From Dasania phycosphaerae (lineage in GTDB: Bacteria > Pseudomonadota > Gammaproteobacteria > Pseudomonadales > Dasaniaceae), in the NCBI RefSeq assembly GCF_026891035.1, contig NZ_JAPTGG010000010.1, positions 62,001-126,000 of the forward strand: a stretch of DNA of 64,000 bases. Reading direction: 5' to 3'. The position numbers and the translations under genes were made by a program. How positions within the stretch are numbered: the stretch's first letter is position 1; each line of letters begins with the position of its first letter. Shown here one piece after another: positions 48,062-57,282 of the stretch. Below the pieces are notes generated by a model. It was given only the letters and a program-made list of their open reading frames with translations, was not told the DNA's origin and did no database searches.

Positions 48062-50791
48062 CTAGGCGTTAGCTAACTTACCATGACACTGCTTAAACTT
48101 TTTACCTGAACCACAGGGGCAGGGCTCATTACGGCCCACCTTGCGGCCTTCGCGCACAAAGGGCTCGTGTTCATCGGCCTGCTCGCCTTCATCACCAGCT
48201 AAACCGGAATCAGCGCTGGGGTGTTTAAACTCCATTTGCTGCATAGCTTCGATTTTGCGACGCTGCTCTTCCAAGGCCTTAACTTCATCTTCACGCTGTA
48301 TGCGCACGTGGGATAAAAACTTCACCACTTCAAACTTTAGGTTAACCAACATCTCTTGGAATAACTCAAAAGCCTCGCGCTTATATTCTTGCTTGGGATT
48401 TTTTTGGGCATAGGCGCGTAAATGTATGCCTTGGCGCAGGTGATCCATAGTGGCCAAATGCTCTTTCCATAAACCGTCCAGCACCTGCAGCATAATGTGC
48501 TTTTCAACCTGGCGCATTTCATCGCCTATTTCAGCGACTTTCTGCTCGTAACTCTCCTTGACTGCAGCCAGTATTTTTTCGCGCAGCGTATCTTCATGCA
48601 ACTGATCATCATTATCCAGCCACTCTTGCACTGGGCAAACTGTCGCAAACTCAGCCTCTAAACGGCTCTCTAAGCCGGGTATGTCCCACTGCTCTTCTAT
48701 ACTTTGCGGTGGCACATACTCACTCACCAAATCATTGACCACATCTTCACGTATGGCGGCAATGGTGTCGTGTATATCCTCGGCCTCTAATAGCTCTACC
48801 CGCTGCTGATAAACAATTTGGCGCTGGTCATTGGCCACATCATCGTATTCCAACAGCTGTTTACGTATATCAAAGTTGCGGCCTTCCACTTTCTTCTGCG
48901 CTTTTTCTATGGAGTTGGTGACCATGCTGTGCTCTATGGCTTCACCCTTTTCCATGCCCAGCTTTTGCATAAACATCTTCACGCGCTCAGAGGCAAAAAT
49001 GCGCATTAAACTGTCATCCATAGACAAGTAAAAACGCGACATACCCGGGTCGCCCTGCCTACCGGCGCGGCCGCGCAGCTGGTTATCTATGCGGCGCGAC
49101 TCATGACGCTCGGTGCCTATAATATGCAGGCCGCCAGCCTCTATAACTTTTTTATGGCGATCGGCCCAAGCATCGCGCAGTTTTTGTATTTGCTCCTCAC
49201 TGGGGTTTTCCAGCTCGGCTATCTCTACCTCTACATTGCCACCCAACACTATATCGGTACCACGGCCCGCCATATTGGTAGCAATAGTCACCACGCCGGG
49301 GCGGCCTGCTTGCGCAATAATGCTGGCTTCTTGCTCGTGGTATTTGGCATTTAGTACTTTGTGTTCAATTTTTGATTTTTTAAATAATGTCGATAATGCC
49401 TCAGAGGTTTCTACCGAAGCCGTACCCACTAAGATAGGTGCCCCCTGTTTAACCAGCTCTTTCACATCGTCGACTATGGCTTGGTATTTTTCTTCCAGCG
49501 ACAAATACACCAAGTCGTTTAAGTCTTTACGGGCTATGGGCACGTTAGTGGGGATAACCACCACATCCAAGCCATAAATTTGATGGAATTCAAAAGCTTC
49601 GGTGTCGGCAGTACCTGTCATGCCCGATAATTTATCGTACAGGCGGAAAAAGTTTTGGAAAGTAGTCGATGCCAAGGTTTGGCTTTCAGCCTGTACCTCT
49701 ACACCTTCTTTAGCCTCTATAGCTTGGTGCAAGCCTTCCGATAAACGACGCCCTGGCATCGTGCGGCCGGTGTGCTCATCAATTAACACTACCTGACGGT
49801 TTTGAATAATATATTCCACATCGCGCTGGAATAATTTATGTGCGCGCAAGCCCGAATAGATATGCTGTAATAAGGCGAGATTACTGGCCGAGTACAGGCT
49901 ATCACCCTCTTCTAATAGCCCATCTTTAATCAGTAATTCCTCAACAAATAAATGACCCGCTTCGGTCATTTCTACCTGCCTAGCTTTCTCGTCGATTTTG
50001 TAGTGGCCGGTCTCTTCCTGCTCTTCATCGCCTTCTACATCAACCTGCTCTACCAGCTTAGGGATAAAGGCATTGATGCGTTTATATAAGGCTGAATTAT
50101 CTTCAGCGGGGCCTGAAATGATTAAAGGTGTACGCGCTTCATCTATCAGTATGGAGTCCACCTCATCGACGATGGCAAAGTTTAAGCCGCGCTGAAATCT
50201 ATCTTCTTTAGAGAAGGCCATATTATCGCGCAGGTAATCAAAGCCATACTCGTTGTTGGTGCCGTAAGTAATATCGGCCGCATAGGCAGCGCGTTTGGCC
50301 TCACTATCTTGGCCAGACACGACTACCCCCACACTTAAACCTAAAAAGTTATACAGCGGACGCATCCACTCGGCATCACGCTGGGCCAAATAATCATTGA
50401 CGGTTACCACATGCACACCCTTGCCACCGATGGCATTAAGATATACCGGCAGGGTTGCCATTAGGGTTTTGCCCTCACCGGTGCGCATTTCGGAAATACG
50501 GCCTTGGTGCAGGGTAATACCACCTATCATTTGCACATCAAAGTGGCGCATACCCATAACTCGGCGGCCCGCCTCTCTTACTACCGCAAAGGCTTCTGGT
50601 AGCAATTCGTCTAAGCTGGCGCCATCGGCTAAGCGCTTTCTAAATTCATCCGTTTTGGCTTGTAGCTGGCTGTCGTCTAAGCCCTTGAGGCTTTCTTCTT
50701 GCTCATTAATTAGGGTAACGGTTTTACCCATGCGTTTTAATTCGCGATCGTTTTTACTGCCAAAGACTTTTTTAAGAACATTTGTAATCAT
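48062..50791 (-). CDS. secA: Preprotein translocase ATPase SecA
   Basis: 909 residues from the ATG at 50791 (a GTG three codons earlier is possible). Walker A EMRTGEGKTLM, DEVDSILIDEARTPLIISG, GTASVETSE, NMAGRGTDIVLGGN, GLHIIGTERHESRRIDNQLRGRAGRQGDPG (in part) and the C-terminal zinc motif CPCGSGKKFKQCHG are present. It drives protein export through SecYEG. No SecM-like arrest gene is seen upstream; an M23 peptidase gene lies there instead. Confidence 0.98.
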   Translation of the reverse strand: MITNVLKKVFGSKNDRELKRMGKTVTLINEQEESLKGLDDSQLQAKTDEFRKRLADGASLDELLPEAFAVVREAGRRVMGMRHFDVQMIGGITLHQGRISEMRTGEGKTLMATLPVYLNAIGGKGVHVVTVNDYLAQRDAEWMRPLYNFLGLSVGVVVSGQDSEAKRAAYAADITYGTNNEYGFDYLRDNMAFSKEDRFQRGLNFAIVDEVDSILIDEARTPLIISGPAEDNSALYKRINAFIPKLVEQVDVEGDEEQEETGHYKIDEKARQVEMTEAGHLFVEELLIKDGLLEEGDSLYSASNLALLQHIYSGLRAHKLFQRDVEYIIQNRQVVLIDEHTGRTMPGRRLSEGLHQAIEAKEGVEVQAESQTLASTTFQNFFRLYDKLSGMTGTADTEAFEFHQIYGLDVVVIPTNVPIARKDLNDLVYLSLEEKYQAIVDDVKELVKQGAPILVGTASVETSEALSTLFKKSKIEHKVLNAKYHEQEASIIAQAGRPGVVTIATNMAGRGTDIVLGGNVEVEIAELENPSEEQIQKLRDAWADRHKKVIEAGGLHIIGTERHESRRIDNQLRGRAGRQGDPGMSRFYLSMDDSLMRIFASERVKMFMQKLGMEKGEAIEHSMVTNSIEKAQKKVEGRNFDIRKQLLEYDDVANDQRQIVYQQRVELLEAEDIHDTIAAIREDVVNDLVSEYVPPQSIEEQWDIPGLESRLEAEFATVCPVQEWLDNDDQLHEDTLREKILAAVKESYEQKVAEIGDEMRQVEKHIMLQVLDGLWKEHLATMDHLRQGIHLRAYAQKNPKQEYKREAFELFQEMLVNLKFEVVKFLSHVRIQREDEVKALEEQRRKIEAMQQMEFKHPSADSGLAGDEGEQADEHEPFVREGRKVGRNEPCPCGSGKKFKQCHGKLANA

Positions 50792-50911
50792 AGGGGTCAC
50801 TAATAAATAAAAGGCTAACTATCTATCTGCGCAGCTGCATTAGCACAGCGCTGCCGCTACAGACACATACATCAATACACGGAGGCTAGGTTCTAGCGAG
50901 GGAAGGTAAAA

Positions 50912-51838
50912 TTATCGGTTGGTGCGATGTATATAAGCGGCAGGATCGACAGGGCGACCGTGCTTGTACACCTCAAAGTGTACGTGGGGGCCAGTAGAGC
51001 GGCCAGTGTTACCCATTAAGGCAATTTCCTGACCCTTCTTAACAATATCGCCCACCTTAACTAGGTGCTCTTTATTGTGGCCATAGCGGGTGACATAGCC
51101 ACCGCCGTGGTTAACTTCTATCATTTGGCCGTAGCCATAGCGCTTATCAGCCCAGGTGACTACACCGGCAGCCACAGAGATAACCGCTGAGCCCTCTTTA
51201 CCGGCAAAATCCACCCCTTCATGCATGGCGGCGCGGCCAGTAAAGGGGTCGGTTCTATGGCCAAAGCGGGATGACATCCAACCTTTTTTGATAGGACGGC
51301 CAGCGAGGAATATATCGTCTTGAATTTTGCGGTTAGCTAATAGGGTTTCTAGGATTTCTAACTGCTGGGCGCGGTCGTCGACCTTGGCCAACAGTTCATC
51401 CATATTATTAACAAAGTCGGTTTGGGTATAGCTTTGCCCTAAATCATCTGTTTCTGGGCCACCCATGGCAGGCGCTTGGCTAAAATCGAATTCGCCCTTG
51501 TCTAACTTGGCGATAGTGGTAACGCGCTCGCCCAGTGCATCTAGGCGTACTAAGCGCGACTGCAACTCAGCCATGCGTAACGTTAAGGCTTGTAGCTGCT
51601 GCTCGGCTTGCCGTTTGGCATCGCTAAGCTCTTGCTGTTGCTGCTCACTGCGGTCTTTTAATAGCTGCAGGGCACTGTAATCTAAAACTTCATCATCATG
51701 GCCTGCTTGGTAACCCAGATAAACACCTGCCCCTAAAGGCGCGCCCAATAAACATAGCGATAGCAAAGTGCGCGTCCACAGCCCCAAGGACAGAGTTTTA
51801 GACTCAGCATGTTTATCGTTAACGATGATTACTTTCAT
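50912..51838 (-). CDS. M23 family murein peptidase with coiled coil
   Basis: 308 residues. One N-terminal membrane segment (TLLSLCLLGAPLGAGVYLGY), a coiled coil at about 60-115 (QQQELSDAKRQAEQQLQALT), then a LytM domain with SSRFGHRTDPFTGR, MHEGVDFAG (zinc His and Asp) and GPHVHFEVYKHG (HxH). All zinc ligands are kept, so it is probably an active periplasmic endopeptidase. Its place between lpxC and secA is the same in pseudomonads. Confidence 0.92.
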   Translation of the reverse strand: MKVIIVNDKHAESKTLSLGLWTRTLLSLCLLGAPLGAGVYLGYQAGHDDEVLDYSALQLLKDRSEQQQQELSDAKRQAEQQLQALTLRMAELQSRLVRLDALGERVTTIAKLDKGEFDFSQAPAMGGPETDDLGQSYTQTDFVNNMDELLAKVDDRAQQLEILETLLANRKIQDDIFLAGRPIKKGWMSSRFGHRTDPFTGRAAMHEGVDFAGKEGSAVISVAAGVVTWADKRYGYGQMIEVNHGGGYVTRYGHNKEHLVKVGDIVKKGQEIALMGNTGRSTGPHVHFEVYKHGRPVDPAAYIHRTNR

Positions 51839-51975
51839 ATTTCTGCTGTTTATTTGCTTCTTTATTGACCAGCCACGGGGGCAAGCTGAGTACTAGCCAC
51901 CCAGAATTGCGTGCAAATATGGCATATAAGCGCCGCAATTACCAATTTAAAACCCAAAAAAGCGACGGCTAAAGT

Positions 51976-52010
51976 GGCTTTTGCCTAGCGCATCACGCTA
52001 GAAAAAAGCC
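51976..52010. repeat. Long hairpin between lpxC and the M23 peptidase gene
   Basis: Outer arms GGCTTTT / AAAAGCC and inner arms CTAGCG / CGCTAG pair around CATCA, with two unpaired bases per side. It follows lpxC by about 25 bases, but no T tract follows on either strand. Confidence 0.55.
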
Positions 52011-52033
52011 CAAAAACATAGCTTAGAGGGAGT

Positions 52034-52945
52034 TTATACTGCTGAAACAGGAGCCATATATGAGATAGGCGCGGTGTCTTTATCGTCAAAGGTCACCACT
52101 TCCCAGGCCTCAGGCTTGGCGATAAGCGTACGCAGCAAGGCATTATTAAGGGCGTGACCAGACTTATGGGCTTTAAACTCGCCAATCAGGCTGTTACCCA
52201 ATAGGTATAAATCACCTATGGCATCTAATACTTTGTGCTTAACAAACTCATCTTCGTAACGCAGGCCATCTTCATTCAGGATGCGGTACTCATCAACCAC
52301 GATGGCATTATCAACACTGCCGCCTTGGGCTAGGCCCTTGGAGCGCAGGTATTCAATCTCATGCATAAAACCAAAGGTTCTAGCACGGCTCACTTCTTTC
52401 ACAAAGGAGGTGCTGGAGAAGTCTAAATCGGCACAAGCCTTGCGGTCGCGAAATACCGGATGGTCGAAATCGATAGTAAATGACACCTTAAAGCCATCAA
52501 AAGGGAGGAAGCTGGCTATTTTGTCGCCATCTTCTACCGAAATCGGTTGTTTAATGCGTATAAACTGCTTGGCCTTTTCCTGCTCCTGTATACCCGCTGA
52601 CTGTATCAGGAATACAAAGGGGCCCGCACTACCATCCATAATGGGCACTTCGGCCGCACTAAGCTCTATAAAGGCATTATCTATACCTAGGCCCGCCATA
52701 GCTGACAGCAAATGCTCTACCGTCGAAACCCGCACCCCATCTTGTATCAAGGTGGTTGATAAGGTGGTATCGCCTACATTCTCAGCACGCGCAGGAATTT
52801 CTACCACCGGATCCAGGTCGGTGCGGCGAAACACAATCCCCGTGTCTATAGGGGCGGGCAATAAGGTTAAATACACCTTTTCACCCGTGTGCAGGCCTAC
52901 GCCCGTGGCACGGATTGCATTTCTTAAGGTACGCTGTTTAATCAT
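52034..52945 (-). CDS. lpxC: UDP-3-O-acyl-N-acetylglucosamine deacetylase
   Basis: 303 residues. Zinc ligands in STVEHLLSAMAGLGIDN (His) and KHKVLDAIGDLYLLG (His and Asp), the catalytic His in AHKSGHALNNAL, and ATGVGLHTGEKVYLTL at the start. It commits UDP-acyl-GlcNAc to lipid A in the cytoplasm, so the organism makes LPS. Lies 125 bases after ftsZ. Confidence 0.97.
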   Translation of the reverse strand: MIKQRTLRNAIRATGVGLHTGEKVYLTLLPAPIDTGIVFRRTDLDPVVEIPARAENVGDTTLSTTLIQDGVRVSTVEHLLSAMAGLGIDNAFIELSAAEVPIMDGSAGPFVFLIQSAGIQEQEKAKQFIRIKQPISVEDGDKIASFLPFDGFKVSFTIDFDHPVFRDRKACADLDFSSTSFVKEVSRARTFGFMHEIEYLRSKGLAQGGSVDNAIVVDEYRILNEDGLRYEDEFVKHKVLDAIGDLYLLGNSLIGEFKAHKSGHALNNALLRTLIAKPEAWEVVTFDDKDTAPISYMAPVSAV

Positions 52946-53070
52946 AGCTATTTTTGCTCAGCTGTTCGTCTATGGCTTACGCCACATGCGAGGCCCAGAT
53001 TTTTGAGGCGCGAATACTACCAGAGTTCAATAGTATCGCCAAACCTCAATCATAATGCCGATACTAACAC

Positions 53071-54231
53071 TTAATCGGCTTGGCGGCGCAGAAACGCTGG
53101 AATATCGAGATATTCCATGTCTCTATCTTCGCTGGGTGCCGCACTAGGCTCACGCTTAAGTGCATTGGCTCCGCTGGTACGCATAACCGTTGGCCTATCT
53201 AACTGGCTATAGTCGGGGTTAACCACCTCTAGCGGCTTACTCTCAGCAGGCTTATCAGCCGCTACCGCCACTTGAGCACCGCCCAAACCTGTAGCAACCA
53301 CGGTTACCCGTAGCTCGTCGCCCAAGCTTGGGTCCATCGCAGTACCGGTAACTATAGTCGCATTATCAGAGGCTAGCTCTTCGATAATGTCACCTACCTC
53401 AGCAAATTCGCCCAAGGACATATCGGGGCCAGCGGTAATATTAACCAAGATACCGCGCGCACCTTCCAGATTAATATCATCCAACAAGGGGCTGCGTATG
53501 GCCATTTCGGCGGCTTCGCGAGCACGGTTTTCACCGCGAGCGGAGCCAGCACCCATCATCGCCATGCCCATTTCTGACATTACCGTGCGCACGTCAGCAA
53601 AGTCGACGTTGATTTGACCGGGGTTAATAATCAAATCGGCAATACCTTGCACCGCACCCAATAAAACATTATTAACGGTTTTAAAGGCTTCAATTAACGG
53701 CGTATTTTTACCCAACACTTCTAACAGCTTTTCGTTGGGGATAGTAATTAACGAATCCACATGCTGCTGTAATTCCAGCATACCTTCGTCGGCAATTTTC
53801 ATACGCTTTTTGCCTTCAAAGCGGAAAGGTCTAGTTACTACCGCTACCGTCAAAATACCCATTTCTTTAGCAACTTCGGCCACTACTGGCGCAGCACCTG
53901 TACCGGTACCACCGCCCATGCCGGCAGTAATAAATACCATATCGGCACCGTGTATGGCTTCAGCTATGCGCTCTCTATCTTCTAAGGCCGCATGCCTGCC
54001 CACTTCTGGATTGGCACCTGCACCCAAGCCTTTAGTGATGTTGCCACCCAACTGTAATACGGTTGAAGAAGCTAAATCCGTCAAAGCCTGAGCATCGGTA
54101 TTGGCGCAAATAAAATCTACGCCATCGACACCAGAATCGATCATGTGACGCACAGCATTACCGCCGCCACCGCCTACACCAACTACTTTAATGACTGCGC
54201 TTTGGGGCACATTATCAACGAGTTCAAACAT
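53071..54231 (-). CDS. ftsZ: Cell division protein FtsZ
   Basis: 386 residues from MFELVDNVPQSAVIKVVGVG, with GGAGAAGGA before the ATG; the open frame extends 38 codons upstream but that is leader. GTP-binding motif ITAGMGGGTGTGAAPV, T7 loop NVDFADVRTVMSEMG-type segment, a linker and the C-terminal peptide YLDIPAFLRRQAD that binds FtsA and ZipA. Polymerises to the division ring. 76 bases after ftsA. Confidence 0.98.
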   Translation of the reverse strand: MFELVDNVPQSAVIKVVGVGGGGGNAVRHMIDSGVDGVDFICANTDAQALTDLASSTVLQLGGNITKGLGAGANPEVGRHAALEDRERIAEAIHGADMVFITAGMGGGTGTGAAPVVAEVAKEMGILTVAVVTRPFRFEGKKRMKIADEGMLELQQHVDSLITIPNEKLLEVLGKNTPLIEAFKTVNNVLLGAVQGIADLIINPGQINVDFADVRTVMSEMGMAMMGAGSARGENRAREAAEMAIRSPLLDDINLEGARGILVNITAGPDMSLGEFAEVGDIIEELASDNATIVTGTAMDPSLGDELRVTVVATGLGGAQVAVAADKPAESKPLEVVNPDYSQLDRPTVMRTSGANALKREPSAAPSEDRDMEYLDIPAFLRRQAD

Positions 54232-54307
54232 TTTCCTTCTCCCTTTTTTGTTTTTACTGATTCCAACCCACGTTGGTATGAGTAACTGCTTTAAACTAAT
54301 TAAAAAA

Positions 54308-55549
54308 TTAAAAATTGTTTTTAAACCATTCTTTAATACGGCCAACTTTACCCGTATTGTTTACTGTATTGGCCGAGCGACCTTTAATGGCACCTGGCTC
54401 TTGTTGTTTTAAACCGTACTGCAACAAACCCACGCCAGTAGAGTAAATAGGGTTGCGCACAATATCGGTAAGACCGCTAATATGTTGCGGCACACCTATA
54501 CGCACCGGCGTATTAAAAATCTCTTCAGCCAGTTCAACCACGCCTTCCATTTTGGAAGTACCACCGGTTAATACTATGCCGGCAGCAATTAAGTCTTCAT
54601 ACCCGCTGCGGCGCAACTCTGCCTGCACTAAGGTAAATAATTCGTCATAACGCGGCTCTACCACTTCGGCCAACGCTTGGCGTGATAATTCACGGGGCGG
54701 CCTATCACCCACACTGGGCACCTTGATAGATTCATCAGCACCGGCCAATTGTGTTAACGCACAGGCGTATTTAATTTTAATATCGTCGGCGTGCTGGGTA
54801 GGTGTGCGCAGCGCCATAGCAATATCATTAGTCACCTGATCACCGGCTATAGGAATTACACCGGTGTGACGTATAGAGCCTTCCGTAAATATAGCGATAT
54901 CGGTGGTGCCGCCACCTATGTCCACTAAGCAAACACCCAAATCTTTTTCATCATCGGTTAATACCGCATAGCTGGAAGCTAGCTGCTCTAAAATAATATC
55001 TTCAACTTCCAGGCCGCAGCGGCGTATGCACTTTTCTATGTTTTGCGCGGCGTTGACTGCACAAGTTACTAAATGCACCTTGGCTTCCAGACGCACGCCC
55101 GACATACCCAAGGGCTCTTTAATACCCTCCTGGGTATCGATTACATATTCCTGCGGTAATATGTGCAGCACTTTTTGGTCGGCGGGGATAGCCACCGCCT
55201 GCGCCGCATCTATTACGCGCTCTAAGTCCAAGGGGTACACTTCACGGTCGCGTATGGCGACTATGCCGTGGGAGTTTAAGCTGCGTATATGGCTGCCAGC
55301 TATGCCCGCATAAACCGAGTGTATTTGGCAGCCCGCCATTAACTCCGCTTCTTCTATAGCGCGCTGTATAGACTGCACGGTGGATTCTATGTTCACCACC
55401 ACACCCTTTTTCAAACCTCTAGAGGGGTGCGAGCCTATGCCGACGATTTCTAATTCGCCTTCGCTAGTCACCGCGCCTACTATGGCCACCACTTTTGAGG
55501 TACCTATATCTAGGCCGACTATCATTTTGCTATTTGATGAGCTGCTCAT
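54308..55549 (-). CDS. ftsA: Cell division protein FtsA
   Basis: 413 residues. Actin-like fold with IVGLDIGTSKVVAIVG, VDIGGGTTDIAIFTEG and IVLTGGTSKMEGVVELAEE, the 1C domain between, and a C-terminal amphipathic helix (VGRIKEWFKNNF) for membrane binding. It anchors FtsZ. A GGGGAGTG site precedes the ATG. 48 bases after ftsQ. Confidence 0.98.
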   Translation of the reverse strand: MSSSSNSKMIVGLDIGTSKVVAIVGAVTSEGELEIVGIGSHPSRGLKKGVVVNIESTVQSIQRAIEEAELMAGCQIHSVYAGIAGSHIRSLNSHGIVAIRDREVYPLDLERVIDAAQAVAIPADQKVLHILPQEYVIDTQEGIKEPLGMSGVRLEAKVHLVTCAVNAAQNIEKCIRRCGLEVEDIILEQLASSYAVLTDDEKDLGVCLVDIGGGTTDIAIFTEGSIRHTGVIPIAGDQVTNDIAMALRTPTQHADDIKIKYACALTQLAGADESIKVPSVGDRPPRELSRQALAEVVEPRYDELFTLVQAELRRSGYEDLIAAGIVLTGGTSKMEGVVELAEEIFNTPVRIGVPQHISGLTDIVRNPIYSTGVGLLQYGLKQQEPGAIKGRSANTVNNTGKVGRIKEWFKNNF

Positions 55550-55597
55550 CAGTGCACACTCCCCTTTATCATTTTTTTAGCCATACTCATAGCTCTC

Positions 55598-56365
55598 TTA
55601 TGTTTGCTGACGCCAGCTAACCGCCAAGCCATTGCTATAGCGCATATCTATACTTTTAATGGCCGCCAAATTACCGGCTAAGGTTTTTTGGTAGACATAC
55701 ACAAAGCGCTGCATTTTTTCCATTAATTGATCGCGCCCTATACTCAAACTGACACCCTCTTTTAAAATCGCCAGCCAACTACCCCTAGCGCTTAGCTGAA
55801 AACTACTCAGCTCTAAACCTTGGCTGCGCAGCAACTCGCCAACCGCGCGATAATTTGCCATTACTGTTTTGCTGCTTTCATCGGGGCCCGCCAACAAAGG
55901 CAAGCCCGGCACTTTAACCATGGGCTTAGGTTTAAATAACTCACCGCGGTGATTTAAAAAACCTCGCTGCCCCCATTGCGCAATAGCCTGCTGCTCCACA
56001 ATGGTAATGGCCACTTCATTGGGCCATTGCCGCCGCACTCTCACCTCATACACCCAAGGTAATTGCTGCAACTGCTTGCGTATAGCGGCCATATCTATGC
56101 GCACAAAACCCTGCTGTAAAAAAGGACTAACCTCAGCAATCACCGCCTCTTTATTGACGTATCGCAACTCGCCAGCAACCGCCACTTTGTCTATGGGCTG
56201 GTTGAGAACATGCACGCCACCCTGGTATAAACCGCCCAGCGACAACAACAGTAACACCACAAAAACCAGCGGCTGCAAACGCCGCCAGGGGAAACTAGCC
56301 CTGGAAGGTTTGGGGGCACCTTTAATAACGGCGCCGCGCTGTTTTTTAGGTTTTAATATTTGCAT
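55598..56365 (-). CDS. ftsQ: Cell division protein FtsQ
   Basis: 255 residues. A basic N-terminus, one membrane span (RLQPLVFVVLLLLSLGGLYQ), a POTRA domain (VAVAGELRYVNKEAVIAEV, MAAIRKQLQQLPWVYEVRVRRQWPN) and an FtsQ domain ending in RYSNGLAVSWRQ. It links early and late division proteins in the periplasm. Its ATG overlaps the ddlB stop by one base. Confidence 0.95.
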   Translation of the reverse strand: MQILKPKKQRGAVIKGAPKPSRASFPWRRLQPLVFVVLLLLSLGGLYQGGVHVLNQPIDKVAVAGELRYVNKEAVIAEVSPFLQQGFVRIDMAAIRKQLQQLPWVYEVRVRRQWPNEVAITIVEQQAIAQWGQRGFLNHRGELFKPKPMVKVPGLPLLAGPDESSKTVMANYRAVGELLRSQGLELSSFQLSARGSWLAILKEGVSLSIGRDQLMEKMQRFVYVYQKTLAGNLAAIKSIDMRYSNGLAVSWRQQT

Positions 56366-57282
56366 TAGGCCTCTAAGCTCAAAGCTAAAATATTTTCTAC
56401 CAAATCATCAAAACTCATACCCACGGCCTTGGCTGCCATAGGCACCAAGCTGTGGCTGGTCATACCCGGCACGGTATTGACCTCTAATAAATAAAATTCA
56501 CCCTGCTCATCCTGCATAAAATCGACTCGCCCCCAGCCGCTGCAACCTATGCTGGCAAAGGCTTGTTCTGCCAACTGCTTTAACTGCTGTTCTTGCTCGG
56601 GCGCTAAACCACAGGGGCAAATATATTTTGTATCGTTAGATATATATTTAGCTTCGTAATCGTAAAAACTATTTTCAGTTTCTAAGCGTATGGGCGGCAA
56701 TGCGGCACCCGCTAACACCGCTACGGTAAACTCGGCACCATTAATCCAGCGCTCGGCTATCACTACGTCGTCGTATTGCTCGGCAAAGTGATAGGCTTTT
56801 TCCAACTGCTCAGCGCTGTCGACTTTGGCCATGCCTAAGCTAGAGCCTTCATGGGCAGGCTTGACCATAGCCTCACCCCACTGCGCCATTAAACCGGCCC
56901 AGTCGCTATCGGCCTGTAAGTGGGCAAACTCCGGCGTAGGCAAACCCACACCAGCCCACAATTGCTTGCAGCGCATTTTATCCATGGCCAAAGCCGAAGC
57001 CATTACGCCGCTGCCGGTATAGCTTATCCCTAACATTTCTAATAAGCCTTGCACGGTGCCGTCTTCGCCCTTAATACCATGCAGCGCAATAAACACATGT
57101 TGATAATCGGCGATTAACGCTTGCACCCAGCCCGGCTCGGCAGTGTCTATAGCTACCGCCTCTATGCCTTTATTGTGTAAAGCTTTCAATACCGCATTAC
57201 CGCTTTGCAGGGAAATATCCCGCTCGGCAGAGGTGCCGCCCAATAACACGGCAACGGGGCTAGTTAAACGCTCAGCTAACAT
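56365..57282 (-). CDS. ddlB: D-alanine--D-alanine ligase
   Basis: 305 residues, ATP-grasp fold. VLLGGTSAERDISLQSG, ALHGIKGEDGTVQGLLEMLG, MDKMRCKQLW, KPAHEGSSLGM, WGRVDFMQDEQGEFYLLEVN and TVPGMTSHSLVP are present. Joins two D-Ala for peptidoglycan, so it competes with any D-Ala use by the aminotransferase at 3536. Overlaps murC by 11 bases. Confidence 0.97.
   Translation of the reverse strand: MLAERLTSPVAVLLGGTSAERDISLQSGNAVLKALHNKGIEAVAIDTAEPGWVQALIADYQHVFIALHGIKGEDGTVQGLLEMLGISYTGSGVMASALAMDKMRCKQLWAGVGLPTPEFAHLQADSDWAGLMAQWGEAMVKPAHEGSSLGMAKVDSAEQLEKAYHFAEQYDDVVIAERWINGAEFTVAVLAGAALPPIRLETENSFYDYEAKYISNDTKYICPCGLAPEQEQQLKQLAEQAFASIGCSGWGRVDFMQDEQGEFYLLEVNTVPGMTSHSLVPMAAKAVGMSFDDLVENILALSLEA

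Noticed and set aside
50792..50911. SecM-like arrest peptide upstream of secA
   Set aside because: No suitable open frame with an arrest motif in this 120-base spacer.
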